From Pseudomonas brassicacearum (GTDB lineage Bacteria; Pseudomonadota; Gammaproteobacteria; Pseudomonadales; Pseudomonadaceae): a stretch of DNA of 64,000 nt. Location: positions 1,267,430 to 1,331,429 of the forward strand of contig NZ_CP007410.1 of NCBI RefSeq assembly GCF_000585995.1. Direction: 5' to 3'. The translations under genes and the position numbers were made by a program. Of the stretch, positions 28,330 through 38,519 are shown one piece after another. Positions within the stretch are counted from its first letter, which is position 1. Every line of letters starts with the position of its first letter. Below the pieces are notes generated by a model. The model was not told the origin of the DNA. It ran no database searches and worked only from the letters and a program-made list of their open reading frames with translations.

Positions 28330-28363
28330 AAAGCCCTTTTGTACAAGGCGAAAAAGGGGCTAC
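28329..28363 (-). terminator. Possible terminator after ydcV
   Basis: On the minus strand an imperfect AGCCCC...GGGCT stem with T-runs on the 3' side begins at the ydcV stop. It would make the downstream dehydrogenase partly independent. Confidence 0.4.
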
Positions 28364-29178
28364 TTCCCGCCGCTACCGGCCACGCTCTCACCCCCACGGG
28401 TCAGGTAATAGGCGCCGAGTATCGGCAACATCGTCACCATCATCACCAGCATCGCCACGACGTTGGTCACCGGCACGTCGCGAGGGCGGCTGAGCTGGTT
28501 GAGCAGCCACAGCGGCAGCGTGCGTTCATGGCCGGCGGTGAAGGTGGTGACGATGATCTCGTCGAACGACAGGGCGAACGCCAGCATCCCGCCGGCCAGC
28601 AGCGCCGAGCCGAGGTTGGGCAGGATGATGTAGCGAAAGGTCTGCCAGCCGTCGGCGCCCAGGTCCATCGACGCCTCGATCAAGCTGTGGGAGGTGCGGC
28701 GCAGGCGGGCGATGACGTTGTTGTAGACGATCACCACGCAAAACGTCGCGTGCCCGACGATGATGGTGAACATGCCCGGTTCGATGCCCAGGGTCTTGAA
28801 GGTCGCCAGCAGCGCAATGCCGGTGATGATCCCTGGCAGGGCAATCGGCAGGATCAGCATCAGCGAAATGCCCTGTTTGCCGAAGAAGTCCCGGCGGTAC
28901 AGTGCCGCCGAGGCCAGCGTGCCGAGCACCATGGCGATCAGCGTGGCGATGGCCGCGATCTGCAACGACAGCTTGATGGCCTCCAGCACATCCGGACGCG
29001 AGAAGGCGACGCTGAACCATTTCAGGGTCAGGCCCTTGGGCGGAAAGCTGAACGCCGCATCTTCGGTGTTGAAGGCGTAGAGGAAGATGATCAGGATCGG
29101 GAAGTGCAAAAACACCAGCCCGCCCCATGCCGCGATCCGCAAGCCCCACGAGGCCCGGTCTTGAGAGTCAGAGTGCAT
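28360..29178 (-). CDS. ydcV: Polyamine-type ABC transporter permease (YdcV-like)
   Basis: 272 residues with six predicted membrane helices and the cytoplasmic EAA loop ([14 protein letters not shown]) that contacts the ATPase. It resembles PotC/YdcV permeases. Start at MHSDSQ, overlapping the end of ydcU by 11 bases, so the two permeases are probably translated together; an earlier ATG lies within ydcU. Confidence 0.9.
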   Translation of the reverse strand: MHSDSQDRASWGLRIAAWGGLVFLHFPILIIFLYAFNTEDAAFSFPPKGLTLKWFSVAFSRPDVLEAIKLSLQIAAIATLIAMVLGTLASAALYRRDFFGKQGISLMLILPIALPGIITGIALLATFKTLGIEPGMFTIIVGHATFCVVIVYNNVIARLRRTSHSLIEASMDLGADGWQTFRYIILPNLGSALLAGGMLAFALSFDEIIVTTFTAGHERTLPLWLLNQLSRPRDVPVTNVVAMLVMMVTMLPILGAYYLTRGGESVAGSGGK

Positions 29179-30115
29179 CGAAAGCCCCCAGGCGCTTGAC
29201 GATAGACAGGTAGATGGCAATCAGCACGATGGGTACCAGGGTGAACGCAGCGGCCATGGGCATGTTGCCGATGGCGCCTTGCTGGGCGTAGACCATGCTG
29301 CCGACGAAGTAGCCTGGCGGGCCCACCAGTTGCGGCACGATGAAATCCCCCAGGGTCAGCGAGAACGTGAAGATCGAGCCGGCGGCAATGCCGGGGATCG
29401 ACAGCGGCAAGATCACCTGCATGAACGTCTGGCGCGGCTTGGCGCCGAGGTCCGCCGAAGCTTGCAGCAACGACGGTGGCAGGCGCTCCAGGGAGGCCTG
29501 GATCGGCAGAATCATGAACGGCAGCCAGATGTAGACGAACACCAGGAAACGCCCCAGGTGTGAGGTGGACAACGTACTGCCGCCCACCCCGGGGATCCCC
29601 AATACGAACTGCAACACCGGCCCCAGGCCCAGGTGCTGGACGAACCACTGGGCCACGCCGCCCTTGGCCAGCAGGAGTGTCCAGGCATAGGCCTTGACGA
29701 TATAACTGGCCCACATCGGCAGCATCACCGCGATGTAGAAAAACGCCTTGGTCTTGCCGCTGGTGTAGCGCGCCATGTAGTAGGCAATCGGGAAGGCGAC
29801 GATGGCGCTGGCGATGGACACCACGATGGCCATGCTCAAGGTGCGCAAGATGATGTCGAAGTTCGAGGGCTGGAACAGCGCGGTGAAATTCGCCAGGGTC
29901 AGGTCGGGCGTGACCGCCATGGTGAAGTCATCGAAGGTGTAGAAGCCCTGCCACAGCAAGGTCAGCAGTGAGCCCAGGTAGATCGCGCCGAACCAGATCA
30001 GCGGCGGCACCAGCAGCATCGACAGGTACAGGTTGGGCCGTCGGTACAGCAAGTTGGAGAAACGTCGCAACGGTGAGCCGGGCGTAGGTGTTTGAGTGAT
30101 GGCCAGGGTGTTCAT
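29168..30115 (-). CDS. ydcU: Polyamine-type ABC transporter permease (YdcU-like)
   Basis: 315 residues, six membrane helices, with a long N-terminal tail and the EAA-type loop [14 protein letters not shown]. PotB/YdcU branch. Start at MNTLAIT, one base after the ydcT stop; a longer start overlaps ydcT. Confidence 0.9.
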   Translation of the reverse strand: MNTLAITQTPTPGSPLRRFSNLLYRRPNLYLSMLLVPPLIWFGAIYLGSLLTLLWQGFYTFDDFTMAVTPDLTLANFTALFQPSNFDIILRTLSMAIVVSIASAIVAFPIAYYMARYTSGKTKAFFYIAVMLPMWASYIVKAYAWTLLLAKGGVAQWFVQHLGLGPVLQFVLGIPGVGGSTLSTSHLGRFLVFVYIWLPFMILPIQASLERLPPSLLQASADLGAKPRQTFMQVILPLSIPGIAAGSIFTFSLTLGDFIVPQLVGPPGYFVGSMVYAQQGAIGNMPMAAAFTLVPIVLIAIYLSIVKRLGAFDAL

Positions 30116-30116
30116 C

Positions 30117-31154
30117 TCACACCTCGCCGCCAACGGTGTCATGCAGCGCGATCATCGCCTCGCGGGCCCAGCGTACAGTCAGTTGCTGGCCGGTCTGGTG
30201 CTGGGCGCCGGTGTCGATCCACTGGGTGTTGGCCTGGCTGAGGTTCAGGGTCTGGCCATTCTCAAGCTTCAATTCATAGCGTGTGGCGCTGCCCTGGTAC
30301 TGGATGTCGTGGAGCAGGCCGCGGACTTCGATTTCATGACCGGCCAACGGGCCTTCGGCGAAACGCACGTGTTCCGGACGGATCGAGAACGGCTGTGGAT
30401 AACCGCTCAGTTGCCGGGCCAGGTCGCCACGAATCACGTTGGAGGTGCCGACGAATTCGGCGACGAAGGTGGTCGCTGGTTTCATGTACAGGTTGCGCGG
30501 GGTATCCACCTGTTCGATGCGGCCTTTGTTGAACACCGCCACGCGGTCGGACATCGACAAGGCTTCGGTCTGGTCGTGGGTGACGAAAATGAAGGTGATG
30601 CCCAACTGGCGCTGCAGTTTCTTCAACTCGCCCTGCATCTGTTCCCGCAACTTCAGGTCGAGGGCGCCCAGGGGTTCGTCCAGCAGCAACACCCGTGGGC
30701 GATTGACCAGCGCACGGGCCAAGGCCACGCGCTGGCGCTGGCCGCCGGACAGCTGCACCGGCTTGCGCTCGCCGTAGCCGCCCAGGGCGACCATCTCCAG
30801 CGCTTCATCGGCGCGCTGGATGCGTTCGGCCTTGGCAACGCCTTTGACTTTCAGGCCATAGGCCACGTTGTCGCGCACATTCATGTGTGGGAAGAGGGCG
30901 TAATCCTGGAAAACCGTGTTGACGTCGCGCTGATAGGGCGGCAGCCCGGCGGCTTCTTCGCCGTGGATGCGGATCGAACCGGCGCTGGGTTGTTCGAACC
31001 CGGCGATCAGCCGCAGGCAAGTGGTCTTGCCTGAGCCGGAGGGGCCCAGCATGGAAAAGAACTCGCCGTCCTGGATGTCGATGGAAACCCGGTCAACGGC
31101 CTTCACTTCGCCAAACTGACGGGATACCTGGGTGAATTGGACTGCAAGCGTCAT
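30117..31154 (-). CDS. ydcT: Polyamine-type ABC transporter ATPase (YdcT-like)
   Basis: 345 residues. Walker A GPSGSGKTT, signature LSGGQRQRVALARAL, Walker B LLLDEPLGALD, switch His in FVTHDQTEA, and a C-terminal TOBE domain (about 270-345). Powers import through YdcU/YdcV. Its start is 232 bases after the ydcS stop, and the gap contains a REP pair. Confidence 0.93.
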   Translation of the reverse strand: MTLAVQFTQVSRQFGEVKAVDRVSIDIQDGEFFSMLGPSGSGKTTCLRLIAGFEQPSAGSIRIHGEEAAGLPPYQRDVNTVFQDYALFPHMNVRDNVAYGLKVKGVAKAERIQRADEALEMVALGGYGERKPVQLSGGQRQRVALARALVNRPRVLLLDEPLGALDLKLREQMQGELKKLQRQLGITFIFVTHDQTEALSMSDRVAVFNKGRIEQVDTPRNLYMKPATTFVAEFVGTSNVIRGDLARQLSGYPQPFSIRPEHVRFAEGPLAGHEIEVRGLLHDIQYQGSATRYELKLENGQTLNLSQANTQWIDTGAQHQTGQQLTVRWAREAMIALHDTVGGEV

Positions 31155-31212
31155 GGTGCGGTGCTCCAGAAAAACGGGGCGGGTATGAAAATATCAACCT
31201 TGGAACGCGGTC

Positions 31213-31350
31213 CCGTGGCGAGGGAGCTTGCTCCCGCTGGCGTGCGCAGCACGCCCAAAACAGACCGACGCGGTATGACCTGACCCACCGCATCGTCTGG
31301 TTTTGGGGTGGCTGCGCCACCCAGCGGGAGCAAGCTCCCTCGCCACAGGG
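31213..31350. repeat. REP pair, family B, inside the ydc operon
   Basis: Ends outward, with GTGGCGAGGGAGCTTGCTCCCGCTGG and its mirror. It lies between ydcS and ydcT, where it could stabilise the ydcS message relative to the downstream genes. Confidence 0.9.
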
Positions 31351-31386
31351 TTAACCATGTTCCCGGTCCAAACAGGTTACTGCGAG

Positions 31387-32538
31387 CTACCGCCCACCCA
31401 TGATCGCAATGTAGTCCTGGGTCCAGCGGCTGTACGGCACGAACTTGCCGCCCTCGGCCTGTGGGGTTTTCCAGAAGGCGATCTTGTCGAACTGGTCGAA
31501 GCCATTGGTCTTGCAACCTTCGGCGCCCAGCAGTTCGCTGCCCTTGCAGGCCGCAGGAACCGCAGGCAAGGAGCCGAACCAAGCGGCCACGTCACCCTGG
31601 ACTTTCGGTTGCAGCGACCAGTCCATCCATTTGTACGCGCAGTTGGGGTGCTTGGCCTCGGTGTGGAGCATGGTGGTATCGGCCCAACCGGTGGCGCCTT
31701 CTTTCGGAATGGTCGAGGCGATCGGTTGTTTTTCGTTCATCAGGCCGTTGACCTGATACGGCCAGGCGCCGGACGCCACCACGCCTTCGTTCTTGAAGTC
31801 ACTCATCTGCACGGTGGTGTCGTGCCAGTAGCGATGGATCAACGGTTGTTGGGCCCGCAGCAGTTCCAGCACGGCCTTGTATTGCGCTTCGTCGAGTTGG
31901 TAGGGGTCCTTGATGCCCAGCTCAGGCTTGGCGGTCTTGAGGTACAGCGCCGCGTCGGCGATGTAGATCGGGCCATCGTAGGCTTGCACGCGGCCCTTGT
32001 TCGGCTTGCCGTCGGGCAGGTCCTGGGCACTGAACAGCACGCTCCAACTGGTGGGCGCCTGTTTGAACACCTCGGTGTTGTACATCAGCACGTTCGGGCC
32101 CCACTGATACGGGGTGCCGTAGGTTTGCTGGTTGACCACATACCACGGTGCATCCTTGAGGCGTGGGTCGAGGTTCTTCCAGTTGGGGATCAGCGCCGTG
32201 TTGATCGGCTGCACGCGCTTGCCGGCAATCAACCGCAGCGAGGCGTCGCCCGAGGCGGTGACCAGATCGTAGCCACCCTTGGTCATCAGACTGACCATTT
32301 CGTCGGACGTCGCGGCGGTTTTCACGTTGACCTTGCAACCGGTTTCCTTCTCGAAGCCGGTGACCCAGTCGTAGGCCTTGTCGCTTTCGCCTCGTTCGAT
32401 GTAACCCGGCCAGGCGACGATATCCAGTTGGCCTTCGCCAGCGCCAACGGCCTTGACCGGTTCGGCGGCCTGGAGGCTGACACTGGTCAGCAGCGCCGTG
32501 GTGATTGCACTGAGCAATGCGGTCTTGTGCGCGTACAT
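31387..32538 (-). CDS. ydcS: Polyamine-type ABC transporter substrate-binding protein (YdcS-like)
   Basis: 383-residue periplasmic protein with a Sec signal peptide (cleavage after LQAA). It resembles PotD/YdcS, with the two-lobed spermidine/putrescine-type fold; text such as IVAWPGYIERG and ASGDASLRLIAGKRV is characteristic. Preceded by AGAGGGAT. The E. coli homologue YdcS has also been reported with polyhydroxybutyrate synthase activity, which cannot be judged here. Confidence 0.9.
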   Translation of the reverse strand: MYAHKTALLSAITTALLTSVSLQAAEPVKAVGAGEGQLDIVAWPGYIERGESDKAYDWVTGFEKETGCKVNVKTAATSDEMVSLMTKGGYDLVTASGDASLRLIAGKRVQPINTALIPNWKNLDPRLKDAPWYVVNQQTYGTPYQWGPNVLMYNTEVFKQAPTSWSVLFSAQDLPDGKPNKGRVQAYDGPIYIADAALYLKTAKPELGIKDPYQLDEAQYKAVLELLRAQQPLIHRYWHDTTVQMSDFKNEGVVASGAWPYQVNGLMNEKQPIASTIPKEGATGWADTTMLHTEAKHPNCAYKWMDWSLQPKVQGDVAAWFGSLPAVPAACKGSELLGAEGCKTNGFDQFDKIAFWKTPQAEGGKFVPYSRWTQDYIAIMGGR

Positions 32539-32626
32539 GGGAATCCCTCTTGCTTTAATTATGTCGGGGCAGTGTTTGAATCAGATAAAGCGCCATGAAT
32601 GGCTGTTATTAGCGTAGTGCTGTTAT

Positions 32627-34084
32627 CTACAGATGCTGGCCGTGGCGGGCCATGATGTGGCGCACCACGCTGTAGTCCTGGAGCGAATCACTGGACAGAT
32701 CCTTCCCATAGCCAGAGCGTTTCAGGCCGCCGTGGGGCATTTCGCTGACCAGCATGAAATGACTGTTGATCCAGGTGCAGCCGTATTGCAGGCGCGCGGC
32801 AACCTGCATTGCCTTGTCCAGGTTCTGTGTCCACACCGAGGAGGCCAAGCCGTATTCGGAATCGTTGGCCCAGTCCACTGCCTGGCTGAGTTCGTCGAAG
32901 CGGGTCACGGTGACGACCGGGCCGAACACTTCGCGCTGGACGATTTCATCGCTTTGCTTGCAGCCGGCCAGGAGCGTGGGCTGGTAATAGAAGCCAGCAC
33001 CGGAATGCACCGCCGCACCGGTGATGCGCTCGATATGTGGCTGGCCGAGGGCGCGCTCGACGAAACTGGCAACGCGGTCGCGCTGGCGAGTGCTGATCAG
33101 TGGGCCGATTTCATTGTCGGCATCGCGCTTGCCGGCAAAACGCAGGCTGCTGACCGCCGCGCCGAGCTCGGCCACCAGCCGGTCGTGAATCCCGCCCTGG
33201 GCGTAGATCCGGCACGCGGCGGTGCAATCCTGCCCGGCGTTGTAATAACCATAGGTGCGCACGCCTTCGACCACCGCCTGGAGGTCGGCGTCGTTGCACA
33301 CGATCACCGGTGCCTTGCCGCCCAGCTCCAGATGCGTGCGCTTGAGGGTTTTCGCGGCGGCCTGGAGGATCTTCTGCCCGGTGACGATATCGCCGGTCAG
33401 CGAAACCATGCGCACTTTGGGATGGCTGACCAGATGGCTGCCGACGCCTTCGCCGCCCCCGCAGAGGATGTTGATCACGCCCCGTGGCAGGATCTGCGCC
33501 AGTGTCGGCGCCAGGGCCAGGATCGACAGCGGTGTGTGTTCCGACGGTTTGAACACCAGCGTATTGCCAGCAGCCAGGGCCGGGGCGATTTTCCACGCGG
33601 CCATCATGATCGGGTAATTCCACGGCGCAATGGACGCCACCACGCCAATCGGGTCGCGGCGCACCATGCTGGTGTAGCCGGGCAGGTACTCACCGCTGAG
33701 TTGGCCGGTCTGGCAGCGCACGGCACCGGCAAAGAAACGGAACACGTCCACCGTGGCGCTCAGGTCATCCTGGCGCGCCAAATGCAGCGGCTTGCCGCAG
33801 TTCAAGGATTCAAGGCGGGCCAGGTAGTCGGCGTCTTTTTCGATGGCGCTGGCGATGTCCAGCAGCAGGTTCGAGCGTTGTTGCGGGGTGGTGCGCGACC
33901 AACCCTCGAAGGCGCTGTGGGCCGCCAGGATCGCGGCTTCGACCTGCTCGGTACTGGCTTCGGCAATCTGAGCCAGTACTTCGCCAGTGGCCGGATTGAG
34001 GATGGGCTCGACAACGCCCTGGCCTGCGACCAGTTCTCCGTCGATCAGCAACGCGGTACACAACGGAGTTTGCGTGCCAGCCAT
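32627..34084 (-). CDS. Gamma-aminobutyraldehyde dehydrogenase-like enzyme, copy 2
   Basis: 485-residue aldehyde dehydrogenase, paralogous to the copy at 26768-28192 throughout: shared [15 protein letters not shown] active site, [10 protein letters not shown] and the C-terminal LVSEMPHGG. It starts the module, 88 bases before ydcS, while the other copy ends it. The region around residues 300-320 differs most between the two. They may prefer different aminoaldehydes or be expressed differently. Confidence 0.85.
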   Translation of the reverse strand: MAGTQTPLCTALLIDGELVAGQGVVEPILNPATGEVLAQIAEASTEQVEAAILAAHSAFEGWSRTTPQQRSNLLLDIASAIEKDADYLARLESLNCGKPLHLARQDDLSATVDVFRFFAGAVRCQTGQLSGEYLPGYTSMVRRDPIGVVASIAPWNYPIMMAAWKIAPALAAGNTLVFKPSEHTPLSILALAPTLAQILPRGVINILCGGGEGVGSHLVSHPKVRMVSLTGDIVTGQKILQAAAKTLKRTHLELGGKAPVIVCNDADLQAVVEGVRTYGYYNAGQDCTAACRIYAQGGIHDRLVAELGAAVSSLRFAGKRDADNEIGPLISTRQRDRVASFVERALGQPHIERITGAAVHSGAGFYYQPTLLAGCKQSDEIVQREVFGPVVTVTRFDELSQAVDWANDSEYGLASSVWTQNLDKAMQVAARLQYGCTWINSHFMLVSEMPHGGLKRSGYGKDLSSDSLQDYSVVRHIMARHGQHL

Positions 34085-34126
34085 GTTCGCGTTCTCTTTC
34101 TATAGATATTGGTTGAAACACAGAAC

Positions 34127-34216
34127 CTGTGGGAGCGAGCTTGCTCGCGATAGCGGTCTATCAGTCGACATTACTTTGCTGACACTCCGCCATCGCGAGC
34201 AAGCTCGCTCCCACAA
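34127..34216. repeat. REP pair, family A
   Basis: CGAGCTTGC subtype, GTGGGAG ends outward, between the LysR gene and the second dehydrogenase gene. Confidence 0.9.
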
Positions 34217-34292
34217 TGGGTTGTGGTGATGCAGCAAGACTAGTGTTCAGCCCTAAAGCCGACAAATTCTAAATACTCAAGGCTGCATTCGA

Positions 34293-35207
34293 TTAAATAG
34301 ATGGCTTGCGGCCGCCATGGGGTTGTTCCCGGGCGACGGTTAAAAACGGGTCGACCAGGGTCGGTCGTGCCGTGCCTCGGCGCCAGGCCAGGCCGACGTC
34401 GAGGGTCTGGCTGAGGTCGGCAATCGGTCGCGCTTCAATGATGTCGCCTTCCAGCGACCAGGGACGGTAGGTCATGTCCGGCTGGATCGACACGCCAAGC
34501 CCCGCCGCCACCAGGCTGCGCACGGCTTCGGTCGAGGCGGTGCGCAACGAGATCTTCGGTTGCAGGCCGGCGCCGCGCCACAGGCGCTGGGCGTTGCGGT
34601 CCATTTCATCGACGTTCAGTTGGATCAGTGGCTCGTGGGCCACGTCGGCCAGGTTGATGCTGTCGTGCTCCAGCAGTGGATGCTGGGCTGGCAGCCACAA
34701 GCGGTGGGGTGAATGGGTCAGCACCTCGGTCTGCAAGGCGTGGCGGTCTTCCAGGTTGGACAGGATCAGCACCCCGACATCGATTTCACCGCTGACCAAT
34801 AAATGCTCGATGTACGGCCTTTCGTCTTCCATGACGCGGATTTCCACATTGGGATAAGCGCGTTGGAAACGGGTCAGCAGATCCGCCAGGTAATAACCGG
34901 CGACCAGGCTGGTGACCCCGATGGTGACATGGCCGGCCACCTGGTCGGTGCTTTGCTGCAGGCTGCGCTTGGCGTTGTCGACGGTGGCCAGGATCAAATG
35001 GGCCTGGCGCAGGAATTGATGACCCTGGTGAGTCAGGGTCATGCCCTTGGCGTGGCGGTTGAACAAGCTGACGCCGATTTCCTGTTCCAGCTGCTGGATG
35101 GCCAGGGTCAAGGTGGATTGGGAGATGAACGCCGTTTGCGCAGCGGCGGAGATCGAGCCGGTTTCGGCCACGGCGATGAAATGACGGATCTGGCGCAGGG
35201 TCATCAT
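34293..35207 (-). CDS. LysR-family transcriptional regulator
   Basis: 304 residues. N-terminal winged helix-turn-helix (TGSISAAAQTAFISQSTL) and a C-terminal substrate-binding-like effector domain. Same strand as, and directly upstream of, the aldehyde dehydrogenase/ydc module, which makes that module its likeliest target; LysR genes are more often divergent from their target, so this is only an inference. Two tandem ATGs make the exact start uncertain by one codon. Confidence 0.85.
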   Translation of the reverse strand: MMTLRQIRHFIAVAETGSISAAAQTAFISQSTLTLAIQQLEQEIGVSLFNRHAKGMTLTHQGHQFLRQAHLILATVDNAKRSLQQSTDQVAGHVTIGVTSLVAGYYLADLLTRFQRAYPNVEIRVMEDERPYIEHLLVSGEIDVGVLILSNLEDRHALQTEVLTHSPHRLWLPAQHPLLEHDSINLADVAHEPLIQLNVDEMDRNAQRLWRGAGLQPKISLRTASTEAVRSLVAAGLGVSIQPDMTYRPWSLEGDIIEARPIADLSQTLDVGLAWRRGTARPTLVDPFLTVAREQPHGGRKPSI

Positions 35208-35385
35208 GGACGAATACCCGGTGGGCGGTTTTTATCGATGGGTTGGAGTGTATATCGTTTTTTATCAAGGATAGTCATTGCGCCTCAGGCAACATCTCGA
35301 AGCAATCTTGCCGAAGGCGCCGGGCACTTTCGTTCTAGGCTGGTGGCCTTAATGATCCGGTTACCCGAATGCGTGGAGGCAGCAA

Positions 35386-36099
35386 ATGAACACTCGTGGA
35401 TTGCTCGATCAGCTACTCAAGTCCGGTCAGGAAATGTTGCAGAACAAGACTGGCGGCTCCCAAGGCAACAAGTCGTCCGGTGGTTTGGGCGGGTTGCTCG
35501 GCGGCTCCGGCAACTTGGGCGGCATGCTCTCCGGCGCGGGTGGCGGAGCGCTGGCCGCCGGCGCCATGGGCCTGTTGCTGGGTAATAAGAAGGCCCGCAA
35601 CTTTGGCGGCAAGGCCTTGACCTACGGCGGCCTGGCCGCCTTGGGCGTGATCGCCTACAAAGCCTATGGCAACTGGCAGGCCCAGCAGGGCGCCGCACCG
35701 AAAACCGAACCCCAGACCCTGGACCGCGTCCCCCCGGCGCAGGTCGAGCAGCACAGCCAGGCGATCCTCAAGGCGCTGGTGGCGGCGGCCAAGGCCGATG
35801 GCCATGTGGACGAGCGTGAGCGGCAATTGATCGAGGGTGAATTCACCAAGCTCGACAATGACCAGGAGCTGCAACACTGGCTGCACGCCGAACTCAACAA
35901 GCCCTTGGACCCCGTCGACGTCGCCCGTGCTGCCAGCACCCCGGAAATCGCCGCGGAAATGTACATCGCCAGCGTGATGCTGGTGGACGAGGAGAGCTTC
36001 ATGGAGAAATCCTACCTCGATGAACTGGCGCGCCAACTCAAGCTGGAGCCAGGGTTGAAGGCAGAACTGGAAAAGCAGGTGCGGCAGGCGACCGCCTAG
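35386..36099 (+). CDS. DUF533 / TerB-like protein
   Basis: 237 residues. N-terminal glycine-rich low-complexity region (about 22-70) leading to a hydrophobic stretch (about 80-93), then a C-terminal all-helical TerB-like domain from about 120 (AAAKADGHVDERERQLI). It resembles E. coli YebE (DUF533), an envelope-stress-associated inner-membrane protein of unknown function. GGAGG lies about 9 bases before the ATG. Confidence 0.82.
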   Translation: MNTRGLLDQLLKSGQEMLQNKTGGSQGNKSSGGLGGLLGGSGNLGGMLSGAGGGALAAGAMGLLLGNKKARNFGGKALTYGGLAALGVIAYKAYGNWQAQQGAAPKTEPQTLDRVPPAQVEQHSQAILKALVAAAKADGHVDERERQLIEGEFTKLDNDQELQHWLHAELNKPLDPVDVARAASTPEIAAEMYIASVMLVDEESFMEKSYLDELARQLKLEPGLKAELEKQVRQATA

Positions 36100-36118
36100 A
36101 ACAGCCCCAACTCCATTC

Positions 36119-36211
36119 CCTGTGGGAGCGAGCTTGCTCGCGATGGCGCCCGGTCAGTCGCAGCGTTTTTGACTGATACACCGTTATCGCGAGCAAGCTC
36201 GCTCCCACAGT
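36119..36211. repeat. REP pair, family A
   Basis: CGAGCTTGC subtype, ends outward, between the DUF533 gene and wspA. Confidence 0.9.
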
Positions 36212-36321
36212 GGTTTTGTGGTGTCTGGCAGTCCTGTGGCCAACGCATCGCCTGTGGGAGCTGAGCCTCGGCCTGGTCAAAATCCTCCCTCGCGGCCATA
36301 CAGACGCCACGCCGCCCTCGG

Positions 36322-36327
36322 CTATAC
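36322..36327 (+). promoter_or_regulatory. Possible -10 element of the wsp operon
   Basis: TATACT lies 34 bases before the wspA start; no good -35 is seen at standard spacing. Confidence 0.4.
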
Positions 36328-36360
36328 TCCCCAGCATTTCAAAGGCCCCGAGGTTTTACT

Positions 36361-37983
36361 GTGAAGAATTGGACATTGCGCCAACGCATCCTGGCGAGTT
36401 TTGCGGTGATCATCGCCATCATGCTGCTGATGGTGCTCGTCTCGTATTCACGGTTGTTAAAGATCGAGGACAGCGAAGAACGGGTGCGCGCCGATGCGGT
36501 GCCCGGTGTGTATTACAGTTCGATGATCCGCGGTGGCTGGGTCGACAGCTACGTCCTGACCCAACAGATCGTGGGCCTCTCGGGCAACCGGGAAATCACC
36601 GCCGAGGACAAGGCCCGCTACCAGGGTTTCGAGCAGCACCTGCGCGAAGAGATACAGAACTACCAGAAGTTGATCCAGAACCCGGCCGACCAAGCCTCGT
36701 TCGACGAGTTCGAGGCCTTCCACCTGGCGTTCAATCAGGCGGTGGCAAAGGTCCTGGACTTGTACCAGCGCAAGGATTACGAGGGGGCACGGCTGGCGCT
36801 GGAGAAAGACCTGACGCCCGCATGGATCGGTGGCCGCGGGCATTTGAATCAAATCATCGAGCGTAATCGCGAGCTGGCAGAAAGCGCCACCCAGACCATT
36901 GGCGATGCGGTGACGGCGGCCAAGGTCGCCATGGGCCTGTCGTTCCTGGTTGCGCTGATTGTCGCCGTACTGTGCGGGTTCTTGTTGATGCGGGCGATCA
37001 TGGCGCCGATGAACCGCATCGTAGAGATCCTCGAGATCATGCGCAGCGGTGACCTGAGCGGGCGCCTGAACCTGGCGCGCAAAGACGAATTCGGCGCGGT
37101 GGAAACCGGCTTCAACGATATGATGGCTGAGCTGACATCGTTGGTGTCCCAGGCCCAGCGCTCTTCGGTGCAGGTCACCACGTCGGTGACCGAGATCGCC
37201 GCGACTTCCCGCCAGCAGCAGGCCACGGCCACTGAAACCGCGGCCACCACCACCGAGATCGGCGCGACGTCTCGAGAGATTGCCGCCACCTCCCGCGACC
37301 TGGTGCGCACCATGACCGAAGTGTCCACCGCCGCCGACCAGGCCTCGGTGGCCGCCGGCTCTGGGCAGCAAGGCCTGGCGCGGATGGAAGAAACCATGCA
37401 TTCGGTGATGGGCGCCGCCGACCTGGTGAACGCCAAGCTGGCGATCCTCAACGAGAAGGCCGGCAACATCAATCAGGTGGTGGTCACCATCGTCAAAGTG
37501 GCCGACCAGACCAACCTGCTGTCCCTCAACGCCGCCATCGAAGCCGAGAAGGCCGGCGAGTACGGCCGTGGTTTCGCCGTGGTCGCCACCGAAGTGCGGC
37601 GCCTGGCTGACCAAACGGCCGTGGCGACTTATGACATCGAACAAATGGTGCGTGAGATCCAGTCCGCGGTGTCAGCTGGTGTGATGGGCATGGACAAGTT
37701 CTCCGAGGAGGTGCGTCGTGGCATGGCCGAGGTGCAGCAGATTGGCGAGCAACTGTCACAGATCATTCATCAGGTTCAGGCGTTGGCGCCGCGGGTCTTG
37801 ATGGTCAACGAGGGCATGCAGGCCCAGGCTACCGGTGCCGAGCAGATCAACCACGCCTTGGTGCAACTGGGCGATGCCAGCAGCCAGACCGTGGAGTCCC
37901 TGCGCCAGGCCAGTTCCGCCATCGATGAGCTGAGCCAGGTGGCCGTAGGGCTGCGCAGCGGCGTCTCGCGTTTCAAAGTCTGA
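36361..37983 (+). CDS. wspA: Wsp chemoreceptor WspA
   Basis: 540-residue methyl-accepting receptor for surface contact. TM1 about 12-30, periplasmic four-helix bundle, TM2 about 187-210, HAMP, and a cytoplasmic signalling domain with the hairpin tip [18 protein letters not shown]. Unlike polar receptors, WspA is distributed around the cell in P. aeruginosa. Start is GTG with GAGG 7 bases upstream. Overlaps wspB by one base. First gene of wspABCDEFR. Confidence 0.97.
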   Translation: MKNWTLRQRILASFAVIIAIMLLMVLVSYSRLLKIEDSEERVRADAVPGVYYSSMIRGGWVDSYVLTQQIVGLSGNREITAEDKARYQGFEQHLREEIQNYQKLIQNPADQASFDEFEAFHLAFNQAVAKVLDLYQRKDYEGARLALEKDLTPAWIGGRGHLNQIIERNRELAESATQTIGDAVTAAKVAMGLSFLVALIVAVLCGFLLMRAIMAPMNRIVEILEIMRSGDLSGRLNLARKDEFGAVETGFNDMMAELTSLVSQAQRSSVQVTTSVTEIAATSRQQQATATETAATTTEIGATSREIAATSRDLVRTMTEVSTAADQASVAAGSGQQGLARMEETMHSVMGAADLVNAKLAILNEKAGNINQVVVTIVKVADQTNLLSLNAAIEAEKAGEYGRGFAVVATEVRRLADQTAVATYDIEQMVREIQSAVSAGVMGMDKFSEEVRRGMAEVQQIGEQLSQIIHQVQALAPRVLMVNEGMQAQATGAEQINHALVQLGDASSQTVESLRQASSAIDELSQVAVGLRSGVSRFKV

Positions 37984-38519
37984 TGAGTGAGTTCGAGGCC
38001 AGAGGTGGTGCCGCGCCGGCGGCCCGGCAAGCGCTGTTCCTGGTGTTTTGCATCGGTGACGAGCGCTATGCCCTGCAGGCCATCGATGTGGTGGAAGTGC
38101 TGCCGCGCCTGCCGCTCAAGCCCATTGCCCAGGCGCCGTCCTGGGTGGCGGGGGTGTTTGCCTGGCGCGGCGCGGTGGTGCCGGTGATCGACCTGTGCAC
38201 GTTGACCTTCGGCCATGGCGCCAAGGCCCGCACCAGCACGCGATTGGTGCTGGTGCACTACCAGCCCGACGCACAGCAAGCGAGGCAGGTGCTGGGCTTG
38301 ATCCTGGAACAGGCCACCGACACCCTACGCTGCGATCCGGCGGATTTCCGCCCCTACGGCCTGGACAACCGGCAGGCGCCGTACCTGGGCCCGGTGCGCG
38401 AAGACGCCCAGGGATTGCTGCAATGGGTACGGGTCAATGACCTGCTCGACGAGTCGGTCCGCGCCGTGCTGTTCCCCATGCCGCCGCTGAACCTCGATGA
38501 CCTCGAGGTCCGGCCATGA
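37983..38519 (+). CDS. wspB: CheW-like coupling protein WspB
   Basis: 178 residues, a single CheW domain (FCIGDERYALQAIDVVEVL, GVFAWRGAVVPVIDL). It links WspA to the kinase WspE. Overlaps both neighbours by a few bases, indicating coupled translation. Confidence 0.95.
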   Translation: MSEFEARGGAAPAARQALFLVFCIGDERYALQAIDVVEVLPRLPLKPIAQAPSWVAGVFAWRGAVVPVIDLCTLTFGHGAKARTSTRLVLVHYQPDAQQARQVLGLILEQATDTLRCDPADFRPYGLDNRQAPYLGPVREDAQGLLQWVRVNDLLDESVRAVLFPMPPLNLDDLEVRP

